Shown piece after piece: positions 1 through 6,598 of a stretch of 12,110 bases of DNA; the stretch's first letter is position 1, and each line of letters begins with the position of its first letter. A program made the translations under genes and the position numbers. The notes beneath the pieces were generated by a model. That model worked only from the letters and a program-made list of their open reading frames with translations, was not told the origin of the DNA and ran no database searches. This DNA is from Alphaproteobacteria bacterium (GTDB lineage: Bacteria > Myxococcota_A > UBA796 > GCA-2862545). The stretch spans positions 1 through 12,110 of the forward strand of contig JACKER010000078.1 of the NCBI GenBank assembly GCA_020632925.1, read 5' to 3'.

Positions 1-36
1 AGACCGGGCGCTCTCACCCGCGATCCCCGTCCTCTG

Positions 37-165
37 CGACGAGCCGGGATCCCGCGGCCGACACCCGCAGCGGTGCCGTCTCCGACGAGCCGGGATCCCG
101 CAGCCGACACCCGCAGCGGCGCCGTCTGCGACGAGCCGGGATCCCGCGGCCGACACCGCAGCGGC
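37..165. repeat. Three tandem copies of a 46-bp unit
   Basis: Copies begin at 37, 83 and 129, each with CGACGAGCC. The first two are exactly 46 bp apart start to start and differ at only a few bases. The third lacks one C in its ACACCCGCAG segment and degenerates after 165. Each copy contains the perfect 10-bp palindrome CGGGATCCCG followed by GCGG or GCAG. There are no unique spacers between copies, so this is a direct tandem array and not a CRISPR. It ends about 50 bp before the start of the ABC ATPase gene, so it could hold repeated protein-binding sites or simply be an intergenic minisatellite. The array may begin before the window's useful context, since only 36 bases precede it. Confidence 0.9.
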
Positions 166-215
166 CACGCGACCCGGCAGTGCGCTCGGGCCCGGAACGG
201 GAGTAGCATGCGCGC

Positions 216-974
216 ATGAGCGTGCTCTGCGACATCAAGGACGTGAAGAAGGTCTACGGCAGCGGGCCGGCCGCCGTGCAGGCCCTGCGCGGCGTGAACC
301 TCACCATCGACGAGGGCGAGTTCACCGTCATCAGCGGGCCGTCGGGGTCCGGGAAGTCCACCCTCCTGAACCTCGTCGGGTGCCTCGACGTCTGCGACGA
401 GGGCGTGATGACGCTGCTCGGCCACGACGTGAAGAAGCTCTCGCCGAAGGGCCTCGCCCAGCTCCGCGCCGAGCGCATCGGCTTCATCTTCCAGTCGTTC
501 AACCTGATCCCGGTCCTCACGGCGCGCGAGAACGTCGAGCTCGCGTTGCAGCTCGCCGGCGACACGAAGGGCGACCGCGTGAAGCGCGCGTCCGAAGCGC
601 TGGATCGCGTGGGCCTCGGCGACTACCTGCACCGGCGTCCGAACCAGCTCTCGGGCGGTCAGCAGCAGCGCGTCGCGGTCGCGCGCGCGCTCGTGAAGGA
701 GCCTGCGCTCGTGGTGGCCGACGAGCCCACCGCGAACCTCGACAGCAACACCGGCGCGGCCGTGCTCGATTTGATGCGCGACATGAACAAGCAGCTCGGC
801 ATCACGTTCCTGTTCTCCACGCACGACCCGCTGATCATGGTGCGCGCCCGCCGCATCCTGCTGCTGCGCGACGGCCAGATCGAAGACGACGAGATCAAGA
901 CCCGGTCCGACCTCACGCGCGAGGTCGAGCGCAAAGCCGTGCAGGAGATGCTGCACAACCTCGCGGACTACTGA
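216..974 (+). CDS. ABC transporter ATP-binding protein, LolD/MacB type
   Basis: A 252-residue nucleotide-binding subunit that should power the two membrane subunits encoded directly downstream. All ABC motifs are intact: Walker A GPSGSGKST (residues 41-49), Q-loop Gln93 in FIFQSFNLIP, signature LSGGQQQR (145-152), Walker B LVVADEPT (165-172) and the switch His203 in FSTHD. The FQSFNLIP and LSGGQQQRVAVARAL forms are typical of the MacB/LolD/FtsE branch, which drives mechanotransmission by FtsX-like permeases and not classic solute import. The ATG at 216 is preceded by GGGAG around 199-203; an ATG at 208 is closed at once by a stop. The first permease follows after 8 bp, so the genes are clearly co-transcribed. 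The substrate (lipoprotein, peptide or lipid) cannot be read from the sequence, so I give no gene symbol. Confidence 0.95.
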   Translation: MSVLCDIKDVKKVYGSGPAAVQALRGVNLTIDEGEFTVISGPSGSGKSTLLNLVGCLDVCDEGVMTLLGHDVKKLSPKGLAQLRAERIGFIFQSFNLIPVLTARENVELALQLAGDTKGDRVKRASEALDRVGLGDYLHRRPNQLSGGQQQRVAVARALVKEPALVVADEPTANLDSNTGAAVLDLMRDMNKQLGITFLFSTHDPLIMVRARRILLLRDGQIEDDEIKTRSDLTREVERKAVQEMLHNLADY

Positions 975-982
975 ACGCCCGG

Positions 983-2197
983 ATGATGCTGCTCCGCCTC
1001 GCCGTCCTGAACCTCACCCGGAGCCTCCGGCGGACCGTGCTGTCGATGAGCTCGGTGATCCTCGGCGTCGCCGTGGTGATCATCGGCCAGGGCGTCATCG
1101 CGGGCTTCGAAGACAACGCCATCCGCGCGGCCGTCGACGGGATGACCGGGCACGTCCAGATCCGCGCCCGCGACTACCCCACCGAGGGTCTCGCGCACCC
1201 CGTCGACACGCTCGCGACCGTCGACGGTCCGCTGGCCGCCTGGCTCGACGCGAACACCCAGGCGTGGACGACCCGCACGCTGTTCGTCGGCGAGGTCGTG
1301 AACGCCGGCGACGCCATGCCGGTGCGCGCGATCGCCATCGACCCCGCGCGCGACTCCGAGGTGTTCCCGCGCGGCTCGTGGAAGATCGACGGCACCGAGC
1401 CGGTGAGCGCCCAGGATGGCGTGCTGCTGTCGACCGGCGTGGCCGGCCTGCTCGACCTGAAGCCGGGGGCGACGGTCGTCGTGCAGGCCAACACCACGAG
1501 CGGCGCGAAGAACGCGCTCGAGGTGCCCGTCTCGGGGGTGTTCAGCGCGGGCACACCGATGCTCGACCGCTTCGGCATCGTGCTCACGCAGGATCTGGCG
1601 CGCCAGATCCTCCAGTCCGACGAGCGCATCTCGCACGTCTCGACCCGCCTCGCCGACCGCGGCGACACCGAGGCCTTCGCGGCGCGTCTCGCCGAGCGCA
1701 TCCCCGAAGACCGCGAGATCGTGACGTGGATCGAGGAGTGCGCGCCGGTCCTCGCGTTCCAGGCGGTGCGGCAGGCCGCCCTGAACCTCGTCGTGCTCGC
1801 CCTGATGGGCATGAGCGCCACGGGCATCGCGAACACCGTGCTGATGGCGGCCTATGAGCGGGTCCGCGAGATCGGCACGCTCCGCGCGATGGGCATGACG
1901 CGTCCCGGCGTGATCCAGCTCTTCGTGCTCGAAGGGGCCCTGCTCGGCGCCGTGGGTGGGCTGCTCGGCGCCGCGCTCGGCTCGGCCATCGTGCTCTGGT
2001 ACGAGGGCCAGGGCATCGAGCTCCCGCTGGTGATGGCGACCGGCCACCTGCCCGTGAGCAACGTGCTCTACCTGCGGTCGAGCTTCGCGGTCACCGCGCT
2101 CTCTGCCGTGTTCGGGCTCGTCACCGCGATGGTGGCGAGCTTCTACCCGGCGGTCATCGCGTCGCGCCCGGCGCCCGCCGAGGCAGTGCGCGCATGA
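983..2197 (+). CDS. FtsX-like ABC permease, first subunit (LolC/E- or MacB-like)
   Basis: About 404 residues with the MacB/LolCE layout: one N-terminal membrane segment (about residues 20-40), a large extracytoplasmic domain (about 45-265), then three C-terminal membrane segments (about 275-297, 318-345 and 370-392). The conserved cytoplasmic coupling segment YERVREIGTLRAMGMTR follows the second helix, as expected for a subunit that docks on the upstream ATPase. Two adjacent ATGs (983 and 986) are possible starts; there is no strong Shine-Dalgarno, and translation is probably coupled to the ATPase gene ending 8 bp earlier. The reading frame stays open far upstream inside the ATPase gene, but that part reads as arginine-rich shadow sequence. 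The stop overlaps the next start as ATGA. It lacks a fused ATPase domain, so it is not MacB itself. Confidence 0.92.
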   Translation: MMLLRLAVLNLTRSLRRTVLSMSSVILGVAVVIIGQGVIAGFEDNAIRAAVDGMTGHVQIRARDYPTEGLAHPVDTLATVDGPLAAWLDANTQAWTTRTLFVGEVVNAGDAMPVRAIAIDPARDSEVFPRGSWKIDGTEPVSAQDGVLLSTGVAGLLDLKPGATVVVQANTTSGAKNALEVPVSGVFSAGTPMLDRFGIVLTQDLARQILQSDERISHVSTRLADRGDTEAFAARLAERIPEDREIVTWIEECAPVLAFQAVRQAALNLVVLALMGMSATGIANTVLMAAYERVREIGTLRAMGMTRPGVIQLFVLEGALLGAVGGLLGAALGSAIVLWYEGQGIELPLVMATGHLPVSNVLYLRSSFAVTALSAVFGLVTAMVASFYPAVIASRPAPAEAVRA

Positions 2198-3420
2198 GGC
2201 TGCTGCCGGCCCTCGCCCTGCGCAACGCCCTGCGCAGCCCCGCGCGCACGGGGCTCACCGCGCTCACCATCGTTCTGGGCACCGCGCTGCTCACGATGTC
2301 GACGAGCTGGCTGACCGGCGTGTTCGAAGAGTCCCTGTCGAGCGCCGCGGAGCCCGTCGGGCACGTGCGGATCGCGGATCCCGACTATGCGCGCCGCGAG
2401 GCGCTGCTCCCGCTCTACGAGAACATCGAGGACACCGCGCCCATCCTCGCGAAGCTCAAGGACGTGCCGGGCGTGCAGGGTGCCTTCCCCCGCATCACGG
2501 CGCCCGTCGCGCTGTCGGCGGGCGAAGAGCTCGGCGAGGTGCGGGGGCTCGCGGTGGGCGCACCCGATGCGTGGTACCGCGAGCGCCTCGGCCTCGCGGA
2601 CGACCTGGTCGAAGGCCGTCTGCCCAGCGGTCCCGAAGAGGTGGTGCTCGGCGCCACGCTCGCAAAGCGCCTCGATGTCGCGCTCGGTACCGAGATCGTG
2701 GTGCTCGGCCAGACCCAGGATGGCTCGATGTCCCCGCTCAAGGCGAAGGTCGTGGGCGTCGCGAGCGGCGGGTCCGGCCAGGTCGACCTCGCGGCGTTCT
2801 TCCCGCTCGACCGCATCCAGTGGATGACCGACATCCCCGACGGCGCGACCGAGATCCTCGTGTACGCCGGCGATCGCGACCGCGACGTGGCGCTCGCCGA
2901 CCGCCTCCGCGCCCTCGACCTCGGCGAAGTCGTGGTGCAGCCGTGGAGCCAGCGCGACCCGTGGAACGCGCTGCTCGGGCTGATCTCGCTCGTTCGCAAC
3001 ATGCTGAACGGCACGATCGTGTTCGTCACGGCGCTCGGCGTGTGGAACACGATGATGATGAGCGTGCTGGAGCGGCAGGCCGAGATCGGCGTGATGCGCG
3101 CGATGGGCCTCACGCGCTTCGGCGCCGTGGCGCTGTTCGTGATCGAGGCCCTGTGCATCGCCGTCATCGGCGGGGTGGTCGGGGTCTCGCTCGGCGCGAT
3201 GGGCTCGCTGTGGCTCGAGACCCACGGCATCGAGCTCGGCTCGCGCGTCAGCGCCAACCTCCCGATCGCCGTGAACACCCGACTCTACGCCGACTTCACG
3301 CCAGAGACCGCCCTGTCCGCGTTCCTGCTCGGGCTGCTGATGGCGGTGCTGGGGAGTGCCGTGCCCGCCATGCGCGCCGCCGCGATCCAACCGGTCGAGG
3401 CGATCCGCGCGAACCGCTGA
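2194..3420 (+). CDS. FtsX-like ABC permease, second subunit (LolC/E- or MacB-like)
   Basis: A 408-residue permease with the same architecture as its upstream neighbour: N-terminal helix (about 18-40), extracytoplasmic domain with MacB-PCD character, and three C-terminal helices. The coupling segment is LERQAEIGVMRAMGLTR. The two permeases are clearly related but divergent, so the exporter is probably a heterodimer of permeases with two copies of the ATPase, as in LolCDE. The start ATG at 2194 overlaps the preceding stop (ATGA), indicating translational coupling. No membrane-fusion protein (HlyD/MacA type) or outer-membrane TolC gene is seen next to it. That argues mildly for a lipoprotein- or lipid-release role over a tripartite efflux pump; this is inference. 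Confidence 0.92.
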   Translation: MRLLPALALRNALRSPARTGLTALTIVLGTALLTMSTSWLTGVFEESLSSAAEPVGHVRIADPDYARREALLPLYENIEDTAPILAKLKDVPGVQGAFPRITAPVALSAGEELGEVRGLAVGAPDAWYRERLGLADDLVEGRLPSGPEEVVLGATLAKRLDVALGTEIVVLGQTQDGSMSPLKAKVVGVASGGSGQVDLAAFFPLDRIQWMTDIPDGATEILVYAGDRDRDVALADRLRALDLGEVVVQPWSQRDPWNALLGLISLVRNMLNGTIVFVTALGVWNTMMMSVLERQAEIGVMRAMGLTRFGAVALFVIEALCIAVIGGVVGVSLGAMGSLWLETHGIELGSRVSANLPIAVNTRLYADFTPETALSAFLLGLLMAVLGSAVPAMRAAAIQPVEAIRANR

Positions 3421-3440
3421 TGATGCCTTCGGCGCCGCGT

Positions 3441-3459
3441 GGCCGCTGTGCAGCGCGCC
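3441..3459 (+). terminator. Possible hairpin terminator of the ABC operon
   Basis: A strong stem with one bulged base lies 21 nt after the second permease stop: GGC/GCC outer pairs and an inner CGCTG-TG-CAGCG. There is no U-tract, so intrinsic termination is uncertain. Its position between the operon and a plausible new promoter supports a boundary here. Confidence 0.3.
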
Positions 3460-3484
3460 CGTAGACGCTGGCGTGACAGATTGC

Positions 3485-3514
3485 CTGACACCGTCCTGAC
3501 ATCTCGTGTATGTT
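3485..3514 (+). promoter_or_regulatory. Candidate sigma-70-type promoter
   Basis: CTGACA (3485-3490) and TATGTT (3509-3514) are separated by 18 bp and sit just before the GGAGG ribosome binding site of the next gene. They match consensus at 5/6 and 4/6 positions. This is one of the few AT-leaning stretches in the first 10 kb. A direct near-repeat (CCTGACAC, CCTGACAT) overlaps it. Confidence 0.4.
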
Positions 3515-3531
3515 CGGCATGGAGGCTCTGG

Positions 3532-4080
3532 ATGATCGCCCTTCTCGCATTCCTCGTCGCACCCGCTGACGCCGCTTCGTTCGGCACCAGCCAGCTGCCC
3601 TACACCACCGACTTCGACTTCACGTGGACCACAGCGGGCGGCGACCCGCTCGTGAGCAGCACCACTGCATTCACGTTCGACACCGCCACGCGGTACGAGA
3701 GCGGCAATGCCTGCAGGAACATCGAGGGCTGCATGGATGGCACCTTCTACACGGGCAACGGTGGAACGGGCACGTTCTCCACGCGCGTCGTGGTGCAGCC
3801 GGTCGGGTCCTGCACCGTCACCGCGGGCCCGAATCCCGGCCCCCTCGGCTCCACGTACTACTCGGTGCAGTGCTCGCTCACGCAGACCGTCGACCTCGAG
3901 TACGACACGACGACGGCCCAGTACTCCGGCTCTTCCGCCTGCGGCCAGATGACCGCCACCGCGTGGTACTTCGGCTCGACCTTCCTCTTCTACACGGGGC
4001 GGGTGTACACCGTCACGCCAGGCGCGATCTCGGGCACGCTCGCACATCCGTCCGGGGCCATCGGCACCTTCTCGGAGTGA
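3532..4080 (+). CDS. Small secreted protein of unknown function
   Basis: I do not recognise this 182-residue protein. The start at ATG 3532 is chosen because a GGAGG (3521-3525) sits 6 nt before it and because it gives a clean signal peptide: MIALLAFLVAPADA with cleavage expected after the ADA or DAA box. The more upstream start (3439) would add an arginine-rich tail that looks like non-coding sequence. The mature part is rich in Thr, Ser, Gly and Tyr, with alternating polar/aromatic stretches suggesting beta structure, and has five cysteines (two at NAC...EGC, then GSC, VQC, SAC), so disulfides are possible. It ends one base before the next gene's ATG and probably heads a three-gene unit with the two exported proteins downstream. 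It could be a surface or periplasmic beta-sandwich protein. Confidence 0.8.
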   Translation: MIALLAFLVAPADAASFGTSQLPYTTDFDFTWTTAGGDPLVSSTTAFTFDTATRYESGNACRNIEGCMDGTFYTGNGGTGTFSTRVVVQPVGSCTVTAGPNPGPLGSTYYSVQCSLTQTVDLEYDTTTAQYSGSSACGQMTATAWYFGSTFLFYTGRVYTVTPGAISGTLAHPSGAIGTFSE

Positions 4081-4081
4081 C

Positions 4082-4789
4082 ATGCTCCTCCTCGCGTGCG
4101 CGCACGCCCTGACCCCCGAAGCCCTCGTCGCCCGGGTCGACGAGGTGGCGCCCCTGCGCGCGAAGCGCATCGGCACCGAAGCACCCACGATCCCCGCGTC
4201 CGCGTGGGAGGGGGTCGCGTCCGGCACGGTGGTGACGGGCCTCGAGGACGTCGAAGGCGCGAAGGCCCGCAAGGTCTGGGGCGTCGGCATCGTCGACGTG
4301 CCGATCGGCGCGTTCTTCTCGGCCATCAACGACGACCGCAACAAGCCCGACTACACGAAGCTCTCGCACGTCATCGTGCTCGAGGGCCAGCCGTGCGAGG
4401 TCGAGCGGCTCGTCTTCCAGTTCATGCCGATCCCCATCGTCAGCGACCGCTGGTGGATCATCCGGCAGCGGATCAACACGTCCCTCGAGACGGAGTCCGC
4501 CGGCAGGGTGCGCGAGATGGCGTGGTTCCCGGCCGCCGAGCAGACGGGCGCGCTCACGGCCGAGGCCAGCGCGGTCGCCGAGCAGGGCATGCAGGTCACC
4601 CACACCTACGGCGGCTGGTTCCTCGTCGACCTCGGCGGCGGTCAGACCCTGGTGGAGTTCTGGAGCTGGTCCGACCCGGGCGGGAACATCCCCGTGCGGA
4701 TGGCGTCGAGCTTCGCGGCAGGTGGGATCGAAGACACCTTCGGCACGATGTCCGACCTCGCGCGCAAGGGCCCGAGCTGCAAGCTCTGA
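4082..4789 (+). CDS. START/SRPBCC-like protein, probably exported
   Basis: A 235-residue protein whose middle and C-terminal parts resemble the START/SRPBCC helix-grip fold, which binds hydrophobic ligands such as lipids. Visible features are a long beta-rich region with the buried-type string DRWWIIRQRI, a later GGWFLVDLGGGQTLVEFWSW strand pair, and SDPGGNIPVRMASSF leading into a C-terminal helix. The DPGG.IP turn before the last helix is typical of START-like proteins. The N-terminus MLLLACAHALTPE looks like a very short export signal: either AHA is a signal peptidase I site, or LLAC mimics a lipobox, but there are too few residues before the Cys for a normal lipoprotein signal. The frame has no ATG, GTG or TTG in the preceding 120 bases. 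GGAG (4074-4077) lies 4 nt before the ATG. Family assignment is from fold-like pattern only. Confidence 0.75.
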   Translation: MLLLACAHALTPEALVARVDEVAPLRAKRIGTEAPTIPASAWEGVASGTVVTGLEDVEGAKARKVWGVGIVDVPIGAFFSAINDDRNKPDYTKLSHVIVLEGQPCEVERLVFQFMPIPIVSDRWWIIRQRINTSLETESAGRVREMAWFPAAEQTGALTAEASAVAEQGMQVTHTYGGWFLVDLGGGQTLVEFWSWSDPGGNIPVRMASSFAAGGIEDTFGTMSDLARKGPSCKL

Positions 4790-4817
4790 TCGCCGGCGGC
4801 GGTGCTACGATGCGCCG

Positions 4818-5654
4818 ATGCGCACCGCTCTCCTGACCGCCCTCGTCGCCTGCAAGACCGCCGAGCCCGAGGTCCCCACCGAAGGCACCCTCGACCTGCT
4901 CACGTACAACGTGCAGGGCCTGCCCGACCCGCTCACCGAGTCCGACCGGCTCAACGTCGACCGGATGAACGCCATCGCGCCGCTGCTCGACGCGTTCGAC
5001 ATCGTCGGCCTGCAGGAGGACTTCGACGCCTCCAACCACGCCCTGCTCACCGACCCCGCGTCCCATGACGTGAAGGAGTGGTTCTCGGCGCCCGTCGACG
5101 AGAGCCGTGCGTACGGCGCGGGCCTCGCGCTGCTCTCGCGCGCGGCCGAGGTCGGCTACGTCGAGACGCATTACGCCCAGTGCAACGGCGTCTTCGACGG
5201 GGCCTCCGACTGCCTCGCCAGCAAGGGGTTCCAGCGCCTCTCGGTGCAGCTCGGCGCGCACGTCGTCGACCTGATCAACACGCACCACGAGGCCGGCGGC
5301 GGCCCCGAAGACGACGCGGCGCGGCGCAGCCAGGTGCTCGAGGTCATCGCCGCGATCGACGCCAACCCCGACCACGCCGTGATCTTCATGGGCGACACGA
5401 ACCTCCGCCCGAGCGACCCCGAAGACGTCGACGAGCTCGCGCTCTACGCAGACGCAGGCCTGCGCGACGCGTGCGTCGAGCTCGACTGCGCCGAGCCGGA
5501 CCACATCGACCGGTTCCTGATCCGCGACGCGCCCGGCATCGCCCTGTCCGTCGACGACTGGCGAAACGAAGACCCCACGTTCCGCTTCCCCGAAGGCGAC
5601 CCGATGTCCGACCACCCGCCCATCTCGATCACGCTGTCCTGGCAGGCGGAATAG
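4818..5654 (+). CDS. Endonuclease/exonuclease/phosphatase-family lipoprotein, neutral sphingomyelinase-like
   Basis: A 278-residue predicted lipoprotein. MRTALLTALVAC carries a lipobox (LVAC, Cys12) after a short hydrophobic run; Lys13 does not look like an inner-membrane retention signal. The rest is a DNase I-like metal-dependent phosphodiesterase: TYNVQG (Asn31), GLQEDFD (Glu67), INTHHE (His156/157), FMGDTN (Asp193, Asn195), DHIDRFLI (Asp231) and MSDHPP (Asp265, His266) supply the metal-binding and catalytic set. YNVQGLP near the start and CLASKGFQR in the middle are reminiscent of bacterial neutral sphingomyelinases within this superfamily; nuclease or inositol-phosphatase activity cannot be excluded. 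The start at 4818 follows the previous stop by 28 bp and gives the lipoprotein signal. No good Shine-Dalgarno is visible. It runs tail to tail with the next gene with only 6 bp between stops. Confidence 0.88.
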   Translation: MRTALLTALVACKTAEPEVPTEGTLDLLTYNVQGLPDPLTESDRLNVDRMNAIAPLLDAFDIVGLQEDFDASNHALLTDPASHDVKEWFSAPVDESRAYGAGLALLSRAAEVGYVETHYAQCNGVFDGASDCLASKGFQRLSVQLGAHVVDLINTHHEAGGGPEDDAARRSQVLEVIAAIDANPDHAVIFMGDTNLRPSDPEDVDELALYADAGLRDACVELDCAEPDHIDRFLIRDAPGIALSVDDWRNEDPTFRFPEGDPMSDHPPISITLSWQAE

Positions 5655-5660
5655 CCCCGC

Positions 5661-6539
5661 TCAGCCCGGATCCCTTGCCGTCATGGGCACTTCGTGGGCC
5701 CGGATGACGCGGCGCTCGATCCGGACCGTCTGCTCGACCCACCCGTCCGCCCCCTCGACACCGAACCGGACCTCGACCGACGTGCCGGCGGGGCCCGCGA
5801 GCAGCTGGGCGACCTCCCTCGGCAGCATCCCCTCTACATCCCGCCCGTCGATGCCGAGCAGCACGGCCCCTTCGCCGAGGATGCCCTCCGCGGCCGCGCC
5901 CGCGAACAGCTGATCGACGACGAGATCCTCGCCGACCCCGCGCACGTTGACCCCCACCCCTCCCCACGGGTCCGACGGGACCTCGAGCAGCAAGTACGTC
6001 TCCTCGTCCGCGACCACGTCGACGGTGACGGGCTCCCCGGGGACGTGGAACGGGCCGTCCACCCGGACGGCCGTGAGCTCGCACCGGCCCTCCGGCAGGT
6101 CGAGGAAGCCGGATCCGCCGCCGCCGTACCGCGAGCACTCGCTGGTCACCATGACGCTGTGATCGGGGAACGGACGGCCGTCCGTCCCGACGACGTCCAC
6201 CACGACGCGACCGGCGCGGGCGGTCGTGTTGCACCGCCCGCAGACCGCCTCTCCGAGCGCTCCGGCCGCACACAGCGCGCAGACGCGATTCCGAAGCGAG
6301 AGCCCGAGGTCGCCGCGCGCCGCCTCCTCCAGCGAAGCCTCGTCGAGCGGCCCGTCGGGAGCCGCCTCGGGCGCTCCGAGCACGACGCGGGTGCGTTCGG
6401 CGCGGGCCGCCTCGGGCGGAGCCGCTTCCGGTGCGCCTGACGGACGCATCGACACCAGGAGCGCCAGCAGCGCGAGCAGCGCCACCAGGACGAGCGCGCC
6501 GAGGCGCAGGGTCGAAGGACGGGCGGCCGGGTCGGACAT
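5661..6539 (-). CDS. Membrane-anchored PDZ-domain protein with CxxC...CxxC knuckle
   Basis: A 292-residue protein with an N-in anchor (hydrophobic residues 13-31, LGALVLVALLALLALLVSM) followed by an Ala/Pro/Glu-rich linker. Residues 87-103 form a paired-cysteine motif (VCALC, then CGRC; C87, C90, C100, C103) like a small zinc ribbon. Next comes a beta-rich segment beginning VVVDVVGTDGRPFPDHSV, similar to carboxypeptidase-regulatory-like domains, and a C-terminal PDZ-like domain (about 195-280) with GAVLLGIDGRDVEGM as its characteristic substrate-loop region. The start ATG at 6539 is preferred over one 19 codons upstream because AAGGAGG (6543-6549) lies just before it, though the spacing (3 nt) is tight. 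There is no protease domain, so it is likely an envelope scaffold or adaptor. It is divergent from the PabAB gene. Confidence 0.85.
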   Translation of the reverse strand: MSDPAARPSTLRLGALVLVALLALLALLVSMRPSGAPEAAPPEAARAERTRVVLGAPEAAPDGPLDEASLEEAARGDLGLSLRNRVCALCAAGALGEAVCGRCNTTARAGRVVVDVVGTDGRPFPDHSVMVTSECSRYGGGGSGFLDLPEGRCELTAVRVDGPFHVPGEPVTVDVVADEETYLLLEVPSDPWGGVGVNVRGVGEDLVVDQLFAGAAAEGILGEGAVLLGIDGRDVEGMLPREVAQLLAGPAGTSVEVRFGVEGADGWVEQTVRIERRVIRAHEVPMTARDPG

Positions 6540-6563
6540 GGGCCTCCTTGTCGCACACCCACC

Positions 6564-6580
6564 CCGTCGATACCCGACGG
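6564..6580. promoter_or_regulatory. Inverted repeat in the divergent intergenic region
   Basis: CCGTCG and CGACGG form a perfect 6-bp inverted repeat around ATACC in the 59-bp gap between the divergent PDZ and PabAB genes. It could be an operator shared by both promoters or a leader hairpin. TTGTCG (6548) followed 17 bp later by TACCCG is only a weak promoter match for the PabAB direction. Confidence 0.35.
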
Positions 6581-6588
6581 TCCGGGGC

Positions 6589-6593
6589 GAGGG
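6589..6593 (+). promoter_or_regulatory. Ribosome binding site supporting a CTG start of PabAB
   Basis: GAGGG sits 5 nt before CTG at 6599. No ATG, GTG or TTG in frame lies within 40 bases upstream; the closest is TTG at 6548, which has no Shine-Dalgarno at useful distance and would add 17 unconserved residues. Confidence 0.5.
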
Positions 6594-6598
6594 CAACG

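Noticed and set aside
37..165. Possible CRISPR array from repeated units
   Set aside because: Copies are head-to-tail with no unique spacers, and no cas genes are present.
380..982. Upstream extension of the first permease frame into the ATPase gene
   Set aside because: The translation is arginine-rich and unlike any permease; the real protein begins at MMLLRLAVLN.
2143..4344. Minus-strand open frame of 733 codons
   Set aside because: It lies antisense to the second permease and the exported-protein genes, with the low-complexity His/Arg/Glu composition expected for a GC-rich shadow frame.
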